From Pseudoramibacter porci (lineage in GTDB: Bacteria; Bacillota; Clostridia; Eubacteriales; Eubacteriaceae): DNA of 64,000 nucleotides. Shown piece after piece: positions 49,410 to 57,641 of the stretch. The stretch covers positions 62,001 to 126,000 of the forward strand of contig NZ_VUMO01000005.1 of the NCBI RefSeq assembly GCF_009696145.1. Direction: 5' to 3'. How positions within the stretch are numbered: position 1 is the stretch's first letter; each line of letters opens with the position of its first letter. The notes under the pieces are model-generated. The model was not told the origin of the DNA and made no database searches. It worked only from the letters and a program-made list of their open reading frames with translations. A program made the translations under genes and the position numbers.

Positions 49410-50552
49410 TTATGCCATTTCCGGTTTATCCCAAAGGTTGAGTTTGACACCGATGCCCATTTCCACGGCTCTGCGGTAAACGCTGCAGCCCCAGGCCACG
49501 TCTTCCACCGGCATGCCGCCGACCGAGTACACAATGACTTCGTCGTCGGAGGTCCGCCCCGGCGCCTTGCCTTCGATGATGTCGGCCATTTCGATCAAAT
49601 CTTCTGGCTTGGATTTGCCTTCGTGGATCAAATCGGTGAACTTGCAGCCGATGATCCCCATTTTCGGATAAGTCGGGTACGGGTATTCCGCTTCCCAGGC
49701 TTCGTACAATTCCTTGTTGTCGACGACAAATTTACACGTCGTCAGGAAGTCGTCGTCGAAGCGGGCCGCGCTCGGCATCGAAATGAAAGCGCCGGGCTTG
49801 ACCCATTCCCCGTTGATGTAGGGGTAGGTGTTGACCACGTTCGGGTCGTCGTCGGTCATCGCCGTCGTCGTCAGCGAGATCACGTCCGCGCCGCGCACGG
49901 CCTCTTCAATGGTGTCGCAGACCACGATGTCGTCGATCTGCGGGTATTCCGCCTTGACGAATTCGACGAAGGCGTCGAGGGATTTCCTGCCCCGGCCCTT
50001 GATCTGCACCCGGTGCAGCTTCGGACAGGTCGCCGCAAAAGCGGCCAGGCTCGTCTTGCCCATGACCCCCGGTCCGATGATCGCGGCAGTTTCACTGTCT
50101 TTCCGAGCCAGGTATTTTGCCCCGACCCCCGGGATGCCGCCGGTCCGATAAGCGGAGAGCAGGTTAGCCGACATAAAGGCCAGCGGCGCGCCGGTGTCCT
50201 TGTCGCTTAGCGTCATCATCAAAATCGACCGCGGCAGACCTTTTTCCTTGTTTTCAATATTCGAGCCGTACCATTTCACGCCGGCCATCTGGTATTTGCC
50301 GCCAAGGTAAGCCGGCATCGCCATGAAGCGGCGGTCCTGGGTGTTGACAGGCATCCCCGGGAATGTCGGCTCGTCCGGGAACATGATCATGCAGCCGTGG
50401 GAGTTGTGATTTTCCCCGCCCATGCGGTAATCCCCCGCCTTGAGCAAAAGCAGCATGTCTTCCATCGATTGAATGCAGGCGCTCATGTCCTTCACGCCAG
50501 CTTTGATCATATCGGGTTCTGACAAATACAAGAAATCAATTTTCGTATCCAT
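49410..50552 (-). CDS. Ornithine cyclodeaminase/μ-crystallin family protein
   Basis: 380 aa. The N-terminal catalytic domain (FLYLSEPDMIKAGVKDM, PAYLGGKYQMAGVKWYGSN) and a Rossmann domain with GPGVMGKTSLAAF are visible. Close clostridial relatives are often annotated as tyramine oxidase subunit B, though the activity is not proven to my knowledge; ornithine or another imino-acid substrate is possible. AGGAGG precedes ATG 50552. It is first in the operon with the PII protein and the permease. Confidence 0.85.
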   Translation of the reverse strand: MDTKIDFLYLSEPDMIKAGVKDMSACIQSMEDMLLLLKAGDYRMGGENHNSHGCMIMFPDEPTFPGMPVNTQDRRFMAMPAYLGGKYQMAGVKWYGSNIENKEKGLPRSILMMTLSDKDTGAPLAFMSANLLSAYRTGGIPGVGAKYLARKDSETAAIIGPGVMGKTSLAAFAATCPKLHRVQIKGRGRKSLDAFVEFVKAEYPQIDDIVVCDTIEEAVRGADVISLTTTAMTDDDPNVVNTYPYINGEWVKPGAFISMPSAARFDDDFLTTCKFVVDNKELYEAWEAEYPYPTYPKMGIIGCKFTDLIHEGKSKPEDLIEMADIIEGKAPGRTSDDEVIVYSVGGMPVEDVAWGCSVYRRAVEMGIGVKLNLWDKPEMA

Positions 50553-50598
50553 TTGCGTCCTCCTGTTTTCGCTTTTCACCATTATATCATCTTCTGCA

Positions 50599-50646
50599 CA
50601 AAAAAATGGAGCCGGTGCGCCGCTTTTGCGGCGTTTCAGCTCCATT
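50599..50646 (-). terminator. Hairpin terminator between esterase and cyclodeaminase genes
   Basis: AATGGAGC/GCTCCATT outer arms and CGCCGC/GCGGCG inner arms, then seven T residues on the minus strand. It probably ends the esterase mRNA. If the promoter at 50676-50706 is used it also lies in the leader of the next operon. Confidence 0.8.
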
Positions 50647-50675
50647 GCATGTTCGTCTTTCGTTTTACAACCTCT

Positions 50676-50706
50676 ATTCTAAACACTGGTAATATACCAG
50701 AGTCAA
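50676..50706 (-). promoter_or_regulatory. Promoter and palindromic operator for the OCD-PII-permease operon
   Basis: On the minus strand TTGACT (50701-50706) and TAGAAT (50676-50681) with a 19-bp spacer. A perfect palindrome CTGGTA-ATA-TACCAG (50686-50700) fills the spacer, the usual place for a repressor or a MerR-type activator site. Confidence 0.55.
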
Positions 50707-50716
50707 GGGGGTTTTC

Positions 50717-52291
50717 TCAATTTTTATAATTTGTCGTTCCGGTGATCAGCGCCATGTCGTGGTCAAAGTCGTAGCGCTGAATTGGCAGGGTGTCCGGCGC
50801 CTCACCTTTTTCAGCCCAGTCCGTCAGCGCCGCCATGCCGTCGGCCAGGCTCACGGCCGGTCCGCTCCAGTCGAGAATAGAGTGCCCAGCGTAGGGCATC
50901 CGGTACAGCCGGCACGCGTCGGCCATCGCTTCGGCGCTCTCGAAATGTTTGGCCATGTCTTTGACGTAAGCGAAGGTGTTTACAAAAGGCACCACCGGAT
51001 CGCCGGTGCCCTGAGTGATGATGAGCTTGCCGCCCCGGGCCGCAAAGGCCGAGAGATCTGAGCGGCCAAAATCCCATTCGGGATGTTCCTGGCGCCGCAC
51101 CCACAGGGCTTCAAAATCGTCGTAGCTCAAATCGTGAATATCCATCTTCGGATCAGCCGTCAGCCAGCGCAGAATCTGCTCTGAAATTGGCATCACAAGC
51201 AGGCGGCCGTCGGGCCGGCGTCTAAAATAGCCGTAAAGCGGGTTGCCAAAGGGCAGAGGCCACTGGCGAATGGCCGGTCCAAAACTGTGTCCCATGCGCC
51301 TGCCGTCCCGGGTAAAGGGACCGCGCCACGTCTTCACCATGACTTCGAAATCCCTCTGTGTGATAGGGCCAGCAGTGGTGGCGACCCCGACCAGTCCATT
51401 GAGATACGCTTTAAAATCCGGATCGTCCTCGTCAAAGGGGCGCTCGCCGATGGCTTGATCTGCCCGCGCCAGAGCGTAAGCCGCCTGATATTTTTCAAGG
51501 GGCACGATGTGATGTTCATTTTCCTCGACAACCACTGGCCAAAGGCTCGCAAATACCACATCCCATTGGTAAATCGCCGGGGCGTCGGCCCAAAGTCCGT
51601 CGTAGTCCGCCGGATAGCAGACCCCTTCGGTCAGCACCTGCCGGCCGCCGCCGGACGTTCCCTGCAGATAGGATTTTTTCGGCGCTTCGCCGTAGGCCAG
51701 GGTGGTCACCGCCTTGCCCCAGACCGTTGTCTCGTGCAGCGCGCGGCCGATCCAGCTTTCAATGTGATGCCATTCCGGGGTGCCGTCCGCCTTAAAGCCC
51801 CAATCGCAGTTAAGCCGAGTGCCTGAGTCGTTGTCAGACGCGGCGCAGGCATAGCCATTCGCCAAGGCGACCGGCCAGCTCAAAACGTTAAACCGGCCAG
51901 AAGTGTACCAATCAATTTCGTTGTTGGTGCCGCCGCCGGCAATCCCCATAAAACAGCCATTCCATTTCGCCGGCAGGTAAACCCGGAAGGCAGCGGTGTG
52001 GCCGTCGCCGACGTCCTGTCCAATTCGCACCTCCCAAAAAGGCCCGAGGGCGGTCAGCGGCGCTTTGCCCGGCTCGGTGTACTGCCCAGCCGGATAATAG
52101 GTCACGCCGCGAAAGGAAAGCCCCGGCCCGTGGCTGAGCAGACGGCCCATCGCGTCCGATGTCGCCTGCGCCCGCAGCCTGTCTGAGTAATCTGGCAGCC
52201 CCGCTGCATCCACCCACTGATACAGCGGATGGCCGAGCCACACGTTGATGCTCGAGTCTGGTTCTTTGACGAGATTCATTTTCCGTTTCAT
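50717..52291 (-). CDS. Tannase/feruloyl esterase-family protein
   Basis: 524 aa α/β hydrolase. The nucleophile Ser is in QGTSGGGRQ, the acid in ITQGTGDPVVPF and the His in YAGHSILDW; IAGGGTNNEIDW gives the oxyanion-hole region. Family members hydrolyse gallate, ferulate or related aromatic esters. No signal peptide is visible, so it is probably cytoplasmic or acts on imported esters. GGGGGAATAAC precedes the ATG. Confidence 0.85.
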   Translation of the reverse strand: MKRKMNLVKEPDSSINVWLGHPLYQWVDAAGLPDYSDRLRAQATSDAMGRLLSHGPGLSFRGVTYYPAGQYTEPGKAPLTALGPFWEVRIGQDVGDGHTAAFRVYLPAKWNGCFMGIAGGGTNNEIDWYTSGRFNVLSWPVALANGYACAASDNDSGTRLNCDWGFKADGTPEWHHIESWIGRALHETTVWGKAVTTLAYGEAPKKSYLQGTSGGGRQVLTEGVCYPADYDGLWADAPAIYQWDVVFASLWPVVVEENEHHIVPLEKYQAAYALARADQAIGERPFDEDDPDFKAYLNGLVGVATTAGPITQRDFEVMVKTWRGPFTRDGRRMGHSFGPAIRQWPLPFGNPLYGYFRRRPDGRLLVMPISEQILRWLTADPKMDIHDLSYDDFEALWVRRQEHPEWDFGRSDLSAFAARGGKLIITQGTGDPVVPFVNTFAYVKDMAKHFESAEAMADACRLYRMPYAGHSILDWSGPAVSLADGMAALTDWAEKGEAPDTLPIQRYDFDHDMALITGTTNYKN

Positions 52292-52396
52292 GTTATTCCC
52301 CCTAGCCTGTGCCTATTATCGCTATTTTAGTTTATTATACTGCTCAGGGTCTCGACTTGTACAGGCAGAGAAATGCCGGGAAAGGGCAAATATCCG

Positions 52397-52423
52397 AAAA
52401 AACCGGTGTGCTGTGCACACCGG
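52397..52423 (-). terminator. Terminator of the ars operon
   Basis: Perfect CCGGTGTGC / GCACACCGG with a 3-nt loop, then six T residues on the minus strand. It lies 13 bp past the arsA stop. Confidence 0.92.
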
Positions 52424-52435
52424 CTGAAATCATCT

Positions 52436-54172
52436 TTATAAAGTTGTCAGGGCTTCGCCTTTTAAAGTACCCGTCTTCCAGGGAATCAGCGCTTCGTGGC
52501 CGCCAGAGCGCCGATCAACCCGGTTGATCCACGCCGCTTCATGAGCCGCTTTTGCGCGAAGGGAGGGATTGGTCGTGTCAAGGCCATTGAAAGATTGGTT
52601 GACGACCCACCATTTCACGCCGATTTGCGCGCGTTTGAGATCATCCTCCAGCCGTTCGGCCTCGTATACCGGCGTCGCTTCCGGCAGGGTCACGATGATC
52701 ACTTCAGTCTCATCGCTTTTGAGGCGCGGCAAAAGTTTTTTCACGGCTTCCGGCGTTTTCCCCTGGGTCCGCTTCAGTTCCTTGTCGTAGCTGTCTGTCG
52801 ATTCGAGCAACAGCAGGGTGTGGCCGGTCGGTGCTGTGTCGATCACGACGATTTCATTTTCAGACTGTTCGACTAAATCAGCAAAAGCGCGGAACACCGC
52901 AATCTCTTGCGTGCACGGTGAGCGGAGATCTTCTTTGATATAGTCGAGATCATCTTCTGAAATCCCCGTGGCGAGCGCTTCCTGTATCACCGCGTTCTGA
53001 TATTTTTTTAGTTCTTCCTTTTCGTCGATATGACTCATGCGCACGCCGTCGTGGGCGTCCAGTACAAATTTTAAATGGGCCGCCGGGTCCGTCGTTGCCA
53101 AATGCACCTTTTTCCCTTTTTTCGACAGATCAAGGGCAATGGCTGCCGCGACAGTGGTTTTCCCCACACCGCCTTTTCCCATGGTGAAGATCACCTTGCG
53201 GTGATGGGCGGCGATGTCGTCGACCACATCCGCCAGCTGGTACAGATGAGAAACGTCAATCGTCTGCTCTGCTGCTGCCGCGTGATCGCTCCTCAGCATC
53301 GCGCGGACGTTGTCGATTCCCGTGATGTTGTAAGTGCGCATCGGAATCTGGGTGGTGTCCATGTCTTGCAGAGCTTCCGGCATTTCCGCAAGGGCCCGTT
53401 GCTGTTTGTCGTACAGCGCTTCGGACACCGGGTCGCTGCCTTTTTTCGCGACGGCGTTCATGACGAGCACCTGCCGGTTGAGGCCCAGCTCCCGCAATTC
53501 GCGGGACGCCCGAGCCGCTTCCTTCAACGGGGTTTCTTCCGGCCGCGCGACCAGCACCAATGTCGTCTGCTCAGGATCCGCCAGTGTCGCCACCGCCTGC
53601 TGATACACCTGCTTCTTTTCGTCCAAGCCTGAGAGCTGCCCGAGACAGGACGCGCCGTGCTTACTCTGCTGAATAAAGCCCGCCCAGGCTGATGGCAGCT
53701 GCAGCAGGCGCAGGGTATGCCCTGTCGGCGCCGTATCGAAAATAATCTGGTCGTACTTTCCTTGAACCGCAGGATCGGTCAAAAATTCGGTGAATTCATT
53801 AAACGCGGCGATCTCTGTCGTACACGACCCCGACAGCTGTTCTTCCATATTTTGAATAGCTGATTCCGGCAATACCCCCCGGTACGGTGCCACTGCGCGC
53901 TCGCGGTACGCTGCGGCCGCCTCAACCGGGTCTAAATTGGCGACGAAAAGATTGGGCACTTCCGGAATCGCGGTGCCTTTATTGTCAAGATCTGCCGAAA
54001 ACACGTCCTGAAGGTTGGACGCCGGGTCTGTGCTGACAAGCAGCACTTTTTTTCCCTGATCGGCGAGGAACACCGCGGTGGCGCAGGCCGTCGACGTCTT
54101 GCCGACGCCGCCTTTCCCGGTAAAGAACACGTACTTTGTCTGCGTGACCGCCGCAGGATTGAATGGTTCCAT
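52436..54172 (-). CDS. arsA: Arsenical pump-driving ATPase ArsA
   Basis: 578 aa with two homologous ATPase halves. The A1 P-loop is FFTGKGGVGKTSTA and A2 is FTMGKGGVGKTTVA, each followed by FDTAPTGHTLRLL / IDTAPTGHTLLLL signal segments. ArsA normally energises an ArsB/Acr3 arsenite pump, with ArsD as metallochaperone. No pump gene is downstream in this window. GGAGGCATCAAA precedes ATG 54172. It follows arsD by 19 bp. Confidence 0.95.
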   Translation of the reverse strand: MEPFNPAAVTQTKYVFFTGKGGVGKTSTACATAVFLADQGKKVLLVSTDPASNLQDVFSADLDNKGTAIPEVPNLFVANLDPVEAAAAYRERAVAPYRGVLPESAIQNMEEQLSGSCTTEIAAFNEFTEFLTDPAVQGKYDQIIFDTAPTGHTLRLLQLPSAWAGFIQQSKHGASCLGQLSGLDEKKQVYQQAVATLADPEQTTLVLVARPEETPLKEAARASRELRELGLNRQVLVMNAVAKKGSDPVSEALYDKQQRALAEMPEALQDMDTTQIPMRTYNITGIDNVRAMLRSDHAAAAEQTIDVSHLYQLADVVDDIAAHHRKVIFTMGKGGVGKTTVAAAIALDLSKKGKKVHLATTDPAAHLKFVLDAHDGVRMSHIDEKEELKKYQNAVIQEALATGISEDDLDYIKEDLRSPCTQEIAVFRAFADLVEQSENEIVVIDTAPTGHTLLLLESTDSYDKELKRTQGKTPEAVKKLLPRLKSDETEVIIVTLPEATPVYEAERLEDDLKRAQIGVKWWVVNQSFNGLDTTNPSLRAKAAHEAAWINRVDRRSGGHEALIPWKTGTLKGEALTTL

Positions 54173-54191
54173 TTTGATGCCTCCGATGTTG

Positions 54192-54854
54192 TCAGCAGCA
54201 GCCTCCGCCGCAGCCACAGCCTGTGTCCCCGTCGTCGTCTGAATCCGGCGCGTCCGTCTGCGGGTCGTCGAGTTTCAGCCAGCCGAAAACTTCCGCGTTG
54301 CTCGGATAGCGGTCGGTCAAAACGACCGTGTCGTCGAGCATCGTTATCGGCAGAGCGTCCGTCCCCCGGACCGCCAGCATATTCTTGACCGTTTCGTTTT
54401 CGGCAAAGGCCGCCGGTGCACTGTTCAAATTAAAACGTTCCACTTCGACGCCCGCTTTTTTCAAATCGTCAATCAGCGTCGAGATCCGCAGCAGCTCCGG
54501 ATCGATTGAAGGGCCGCATAGCCCTGTCGAGCAGCACATCGCCGGTTCAAAAAGTTGCAGTTTTTTCATTGTTTTGCCTCCTGAATGTATATTCGTTTTT
54601 TCCGTAAATGTTTCTCCCTGATTTGCCTTTCCCTTCGGCGGCACCCAGGGGGTATCTTCGCCAAAATAGGTGATCGCGCCAGCCGGGCAGCGCGTCCCGC
54701 AGCCGTGACAATGATCGACGCAGCCCACAGGATTGACCACCTGGGGCGTCGGCGCCGCGCCGCGGTCATAGACCCCGTGGCCGCACATCGCAATACATGC
54801 GCCGCATTCGCGGCAAAGGTCCCGATCGATGACCGGATACCAGTTTTCAGCCAT
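54192..54854 (-). CDS. arsD: Ferredoxin-ArsD fusion (ArsD also has its own start at 54569)
   Basis: One uninterrupted 220-codon frame. Residues 1-75 are a 2[4Fe-4S]-type ferredoxin-like domain (CRECGACIAMCGHGVYD, CVDHCHGCGTRCPAGAI). Residues 96-220 are ArsD (MKKLQLFEPAMCCSTGLCGPSID, conserved Cys pair plus third Cys, C-terminal GCGCGGGCC). A strong GGAGGC seven bases before ATG 54569 can start ArsD alone (125 aa). In related operons the two are usually separate genes, so the ferredoxin stop may have been lost, giving both a fusion and free ArsD. Confidence 0.87.
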   Translation of the reverse strand: MAENWYPVIDRDLCRECGACIAMCGHGVYDRGAAPTPQVVNPVGCVDHCHGCGTRCPAGAITYFGEDTPWVPPKGKANQGETFTEKTNIHSGGKTMKKLQLFEPAMCCSTGLCGPSIDPELLRISTLIDDLKKAGVEVERFNLNSAPAAFAENETVKNMLAVRGTDALPITMLDDTVVLTDRYPSNAEVFGWLKLDDPQTDAPDSDDDGDTGCGCGGGCC

Positions 54855-54934
54855 TTGCCTATCCTCCTTTTTTACATTTATATATTTAAATTTATCAATG
54901 TATTGAGCAAAAACCCGCCCCTTCAAACGCTGTT

Positions 54935-55243
54935 TCAGCCGCAGGCGGGCCCTGAGCACTCTGACTCGACCGGCCTGCAGTCCAGCGCGGCGATAAATTG
55001 CTGGAAGGCCCGAAGGGTGTCGCAGTTCAGCGAATAATAGCACCATTTGCCCGCTTTTCTGACGTTGACCAGGCCGCAGTCCCGCAGAATCTTCATATGG
55101 TGCGACAGCGTCGGCTGAGAGATGTTCAGCGCTTCCAAAATGACACAGGCGCATTTTTCACAGCCCGACAGCGTCTGCACGATTTTCAAGCGGTTGGCAT
55201 CGCCAAGGGCCTTGCAAATCGATGCGGTATCGATGGTTTCCAT
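54935..55243 (-). CDS. arsR: ArsR-family metalloregulator
   Basis: 102 aa winged helix (ALGDANRLKIVQTLSGCEKCACVILEALNISQPTLSHHMKIL). The CEKCAC cluster before the recognition helices matches the As(III) site type of classical ArsR. It heads the operon arsR, ferredoxin-arsD, arsA and is expected to repress it until arsenite binds. GAGAGGTGATAAG precedes ATG 55243. Confidence 0.93.
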   Translation of the reverse strand: METIDTASICKALGDANRLKIVQTLSGCEKCACVILEALNISQPTLSHHMKILRDCGLVNVRKAGKWCYYSLNCDTLRAFQQFIAALDCRPVESECSGPACG

Positions 55244-55260
55244 CTTATCACCTCTCACTT

Positions 55261-55319
55261 ATTTCATATTGATATTGATCTATGTATAGAAGTTTATCAG
55301 ATATATAGATATTCGTCAA
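55261..55319 (-). promoter_or_regulatory. ars promoter and likely ArsR operator
   Basis: TTGACG (55314-55319) and TAAACT (55291-55296) are 17 bp apart on the minus strand. An AT-rich imperfect palindrome rich in ATATTGATATTGA lies at 55266-55280, between promoter and gene, as expected for ArsR. Confidence 0.5.
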
Positions 55320-55329
55320 TATATAAAGC

Positions 55330-55362
55330 AAAAAAATAACAGACCCCACGCCGGGCCTGCTA
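55330..55362 (-). terminator. Terminator of the ZIP transporter gene
   Basis: An imperfect stem (AGCAGGCCC against GGGGTCTGTT) followed by ATTTTTTTG on the minus strand, just past the stop at 55372. Confidence 0.7.
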
Positions 55363-55371
55363 TTCTATTCT

Positions 55372-56154
55372 TTACCCAAATACAACGTCCAAAATCATCA
55401 TCACCGAGAAACCCAGGGCGAACATCATGACGCCGACATTCGAATGGGCGCCGACGGACATTTCCGGGACCAGCTCTTCGACAACGACGTAGAGCATCGC
55501 GCCGGCGGCAAAGCCCAAAAGGGCCGGCAGCACCGGCACGATGAGATCGGCAAAGAGAATGGTCAAAAGTGCCGCTGCCGGTTCCACGGCGCCGGAGCCG
55601 GTGCCGGATAAAAAGGCCTTGGCCTTCGACTGCCCCGCCGCGCGCAGGGGCATCGAAATGATCGTGCCTTCCGGGAAATTTTGGATGGCAATGCCGACGG
55701 AGAGGGCCATCGCCCCCGACACGGTCATGCTTTTTCCGCCGAGGAGCAGCCCCGCGTAAACGGCGCCGACGGCCATCCCCTCCGGAATGTTGTGAAGGGT
55801 GACGGCGAGGACCATCATCGTCGTCTTGGCTAAATGGCTCTTGAGGCCTTCGGGCTGATCTTCGTCGAGGTGCAGATGGGGGATCAGCTCGTCGAGGAGC
55901 AGCATGAAAGCGGTGCCGCCCCAAAATCCGCCGACGGCCGGCAGAAAGGCCAGCCGGCCGAGGTGCGCGCTCTGCTCCATCGCCGGAATCAAAAGGCTCC
56001 AGACCGAAGCGGCGACCATGACGCCGGCGGCAAACCCCGTCAGCGCGCGCTGCAGCCCCTCTGACATTTGCTCCTTCATCAAAAAGACACAGGCCGCGCC
56101 GAGGGTCGTGCCGATAAATGGGATCATCAATCCCTGAAAAATAATGAGATTCAT
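55372..56154 (-). CDS. ZIP-family divalent metal transporter
   Basis: 260 aa, eight hydrophobic segments, with the His-rich loop (ELIPHLHLDEDQ) between helices 3 and 4 and the metal-site motifs TLHNIPEGMAVG and IQNFPEGTII. It is likely a zinc/manganese/iron importer. GGAAAGGATAAACAC precedes ATG 56154; the longer upstream frame is not supported. It lies upstream of arsR with its own terminator. Confidence 0.9.
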   Translation of the reverse strand: MNLIIFQGLMIPFIGTTLGAACVFLMKEQMSEGLQRALTGFAAGVMVAASVWSLLIPAMEQSAHLGRLAFLPAVGGFWGGTAFMLLLDELIPHLHLDEDQPEGLKSHLAKTTMMVLAVTLHNIPEGMAVGAVYAGLLLGGKSMTVSGAMALSVGIAIQNFPEGTIISMPLRAAGQSKAKAFLSGTGSGAVEPAAALLTILFADLIVPVLPALLGFAAGAMLYVVVEELVPEMSVGAHSNVGVMMFALGFSVMMILDVVFG

Positions 56155-56298
56155 GTGTTTATCCTTTCCTTCCGCGTATTGCGGAAAACGTTCATTCTCT
56201 GCTGTATGATTATCCATTTTAACAGAAGTGATGCGTCTGGAAAAGATCAAGGTGGAGACTGAATCCCACCTGTCCCTTTAATTCATCGCGCCAGCATT

Positions 56299-56397
56299 CT
56301 ATCGATACAAGGTAATTGCCGTATTTTTCACGGAATAATCGTATATCTCCACCAGTCTTTTCGCATCGGACAGTTCTGCCTTGCGAATTGCAATCAT
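56299..56397 (-). pseudogene. N-terminal fragment of a GNAT acetyltransferase
   Basis: The frame MIAIRKAELSDAKRLVEIYD and on to NTAITLYR then stop matches the first ~32 residues of phosphinothricin/amino-acid GNAT acetyltransferases and then breaks. GGAGAAT precedes the ATG. An overlapping 64-codon frame here is of uncertain meaning. Confidence 0.55.
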
Positions 56398-56416
56398 TGG
56401 GATTCTCCTTCAAATT

Positions 56417-56560
56417 CTAATTAGCTTTTTCTCTCTTATGTCTTTCGAGCAACAATAGCATTAACATCACTGCCCATATGATCCATGCAATCAGCGTTCC
56501 CTTCATGGGAAAGACAAAGTCAATAACAGCTCCAATTGCGAAAGGGATCGTCCATAACAT
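56417..56560 (-). pseudogene. C-terminal remnant of a membrane protein
   Basis: A 47-codon frame (MLWTIPFAIGAVIDFVFPMK, then WIIWAVMLMLLLLERHKREKAN) with two membrane segments and no ribosome-binding site. It looks like the end of a larger membrane protein. Confidence 0.4.
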
Positions 56561-56581
56561 ATTCTGTTCGGCGCTTCGCGC

Positions 56582-56626
56582 AAAGAAAAAACGGACAGCG
56601 ATTAAACTGTCCGTTATGCATTTGAT
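56582..56626 (-). repeat. TA-linked terminator cassette, copy 1
   Basis: CAAAGAAAAAACGGACAG-CGATTAAA-CTGTCCGTT hairpin at the end of the parE-like gene. Near-identical copies are at 57353-57391 and 60261-60300. On the minus strand it is a terminator with a T6 run. Confidence 0.8.
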
Positions 56627-56943
56627 TTGAGGATGCTGCCTATATCCTGGCCGCTATAAAAAATACGCACAATGTTCACCGTTTTGCTTTCATTGTTTAT
56701 TATATAAATCACGACGTATTGATCAACTGGAACTTTGTGTGTATTTCTGCTTTTCCAGGGCTCCCAATCCACAAAAGCAAATCGTGAAGGCATCTGATCG
56801 AGCGATCTTATTTCATTTCGGATTCTATTAACCTGATCTTTTGCAATGTCAGGCACTTGCAGATCGTACGCGATATATGCGTAAATATTCCGCAAGTCAT
56901 CATATGCTTCGGGCGCGTAGATGATCTCGTATAAATCACTCAT
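56614..56943 (-). CDS. RelE/ParE-family toxin
   Basis: 109 aa. It has the ParE/RelE fold pattern (YEIIYAPEAYDDLRNIYAYIAYDL, FAFVDWEPWKSRNTHKVPVDQYVVIYII, NIVRIFYSGQDIGSIL). ParE-type members poison gyrase and RelE-type cleave mRNA; the sequence does not settle which. Its ATG overlaps the antitoxin stop (ATGA). Confidence 0.9.
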   Translation of the reverse strand: MSDLYEIIYAPEAYDDLRNIYAYIAYDLQVPDIAKDQVNRIRNEIRSLDQMPSRFAFVDWEPWKSRNTHKVPVDQYVVIYIINNESKTVNIVRIFYSGQDIGSILKSNA

Positions 56944-57245
56944 ATGCCAAACGCGTCATCCAACATGGCGTCCACTTCATCTGCCGTATAAGCATGACCG
57001 GATTGGATCGATTCGTATCCCTTGGAAAGTTCTGCATTGAGTTCATCGTGCGACATCGACCCCAGCGCCTTTGGTTTATCATAAGGAAGTTTGAGACTAA
57101 TCGGAAAACTTTTCGTTAAAATAATTTGGCTGTAAAGCATCTGGATCGCGCTGGATGGTGAAATGCCAAGGCGGTGAAGGATGTTTTCAGCGTTTTCTTT
57201 TAGGTCTGTATCGATTCTTGCGTAAACAGGTGATGTCTTCGCCAT
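56940..57245 (-). CDS. RelB/DinJ-family antitoxin
   Basis: 101 aa. N-terminal RelB/DinJ ribbon-helix-helix (YARIDTDLKENAENILHRLGISPSSAIQMLYSQI) and a C-terminal toxin-binding tail (SGHAYTADEVDAMLDDAFGI). AAAGGAG precedes ATG 57245. The tail is duplicated as remnants at about 57400 and 60300. Confidence 0.92.
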   Translation of the reverse strand: MAKTSPVYARIDTDLKENAENILHRLGISPSSAIQMLYSQIILTKSFPISLKLPYDKPKALGSMSHDELNAELSKGYESIQSGHAYTADEVDAMLDDAFGI

Positions 57246-57352
57246 AAAGATCACACTCCTTTTTTCTTTATTATAGCATGTTTATCAATTATCGCAAGCA
57301 TACGCAAGCGTTTATTGTTTTTCATGTTGCAAATTCGCGCTTTAGGGCAAAT

Positions 57353-57391
57353 AAAAAACGGACAGCGATTAGACTTGTCCGTTATGCATTT
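57353..57391 (-). repeat. TA-linked terminator cassette, copy 2
   Basis: The same AACGGACAG hairpin as copy 1 with one extra base in the loop region, following a RelB-like tail. Confidence 0.7.
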
Positions 57392-57614
57392 GATGATAGG
57401 TCGAACGCGTCATTTAGTAAAAATCTTCCATGTTCAAATGCTCTGGTCTTTACCTCTATGACCACATAGCAATGAAGCGTCACATTATAAAAAGCATATC
57501 TAAAAACTGTTCCGTTTCTCCAGCAGCGAGGCGATATTCCCGTCCAAGGAATGTGAAACCAGTTCCAAGTTCTAAAAGAAAACGCTGGATATCGCTTTCG
57601 ATTGGATTATTCAT
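57382..57614 (-). pseudogene. PDDEXK (DUF1016/YhcG-like) fragment joined to a RelB-like tail
   Basis: ATG 57614 opens IESDIQRFLLELGTGFTFLG and REYRLAAGETEQFLDMLF, the usual start of the YhcG nuclease domain, then a frameshift. The next frame resumes LHCYVVIEVKTRAFEHG and runs into LLNDAFDLSSNA, a RelB C-terminus, before the terminator cassette. It is a rearrangement junction between two genes. Confidence 0.65.
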
Positions 57615-57641
57615 CGTTCACACGCTCCATTTTGTTCCGCC

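Noticed and set aside
50599-50646. Attenuator in the OCD operon leader, parallel to amt
   Set aside because: The hairpin is about 70 bp downstream of the esterase stop on the same strand, so it is adequately explained as that gene's terminator.
56219-56413. 64-aa minus-strand frame near the ZIP transporter as a real gene
   Set aside because: The same bases in another frame clearly encode the first residues of a GNAT acetyltransferase with a ribosome-binding site, so the region is better read as a pseudogene.
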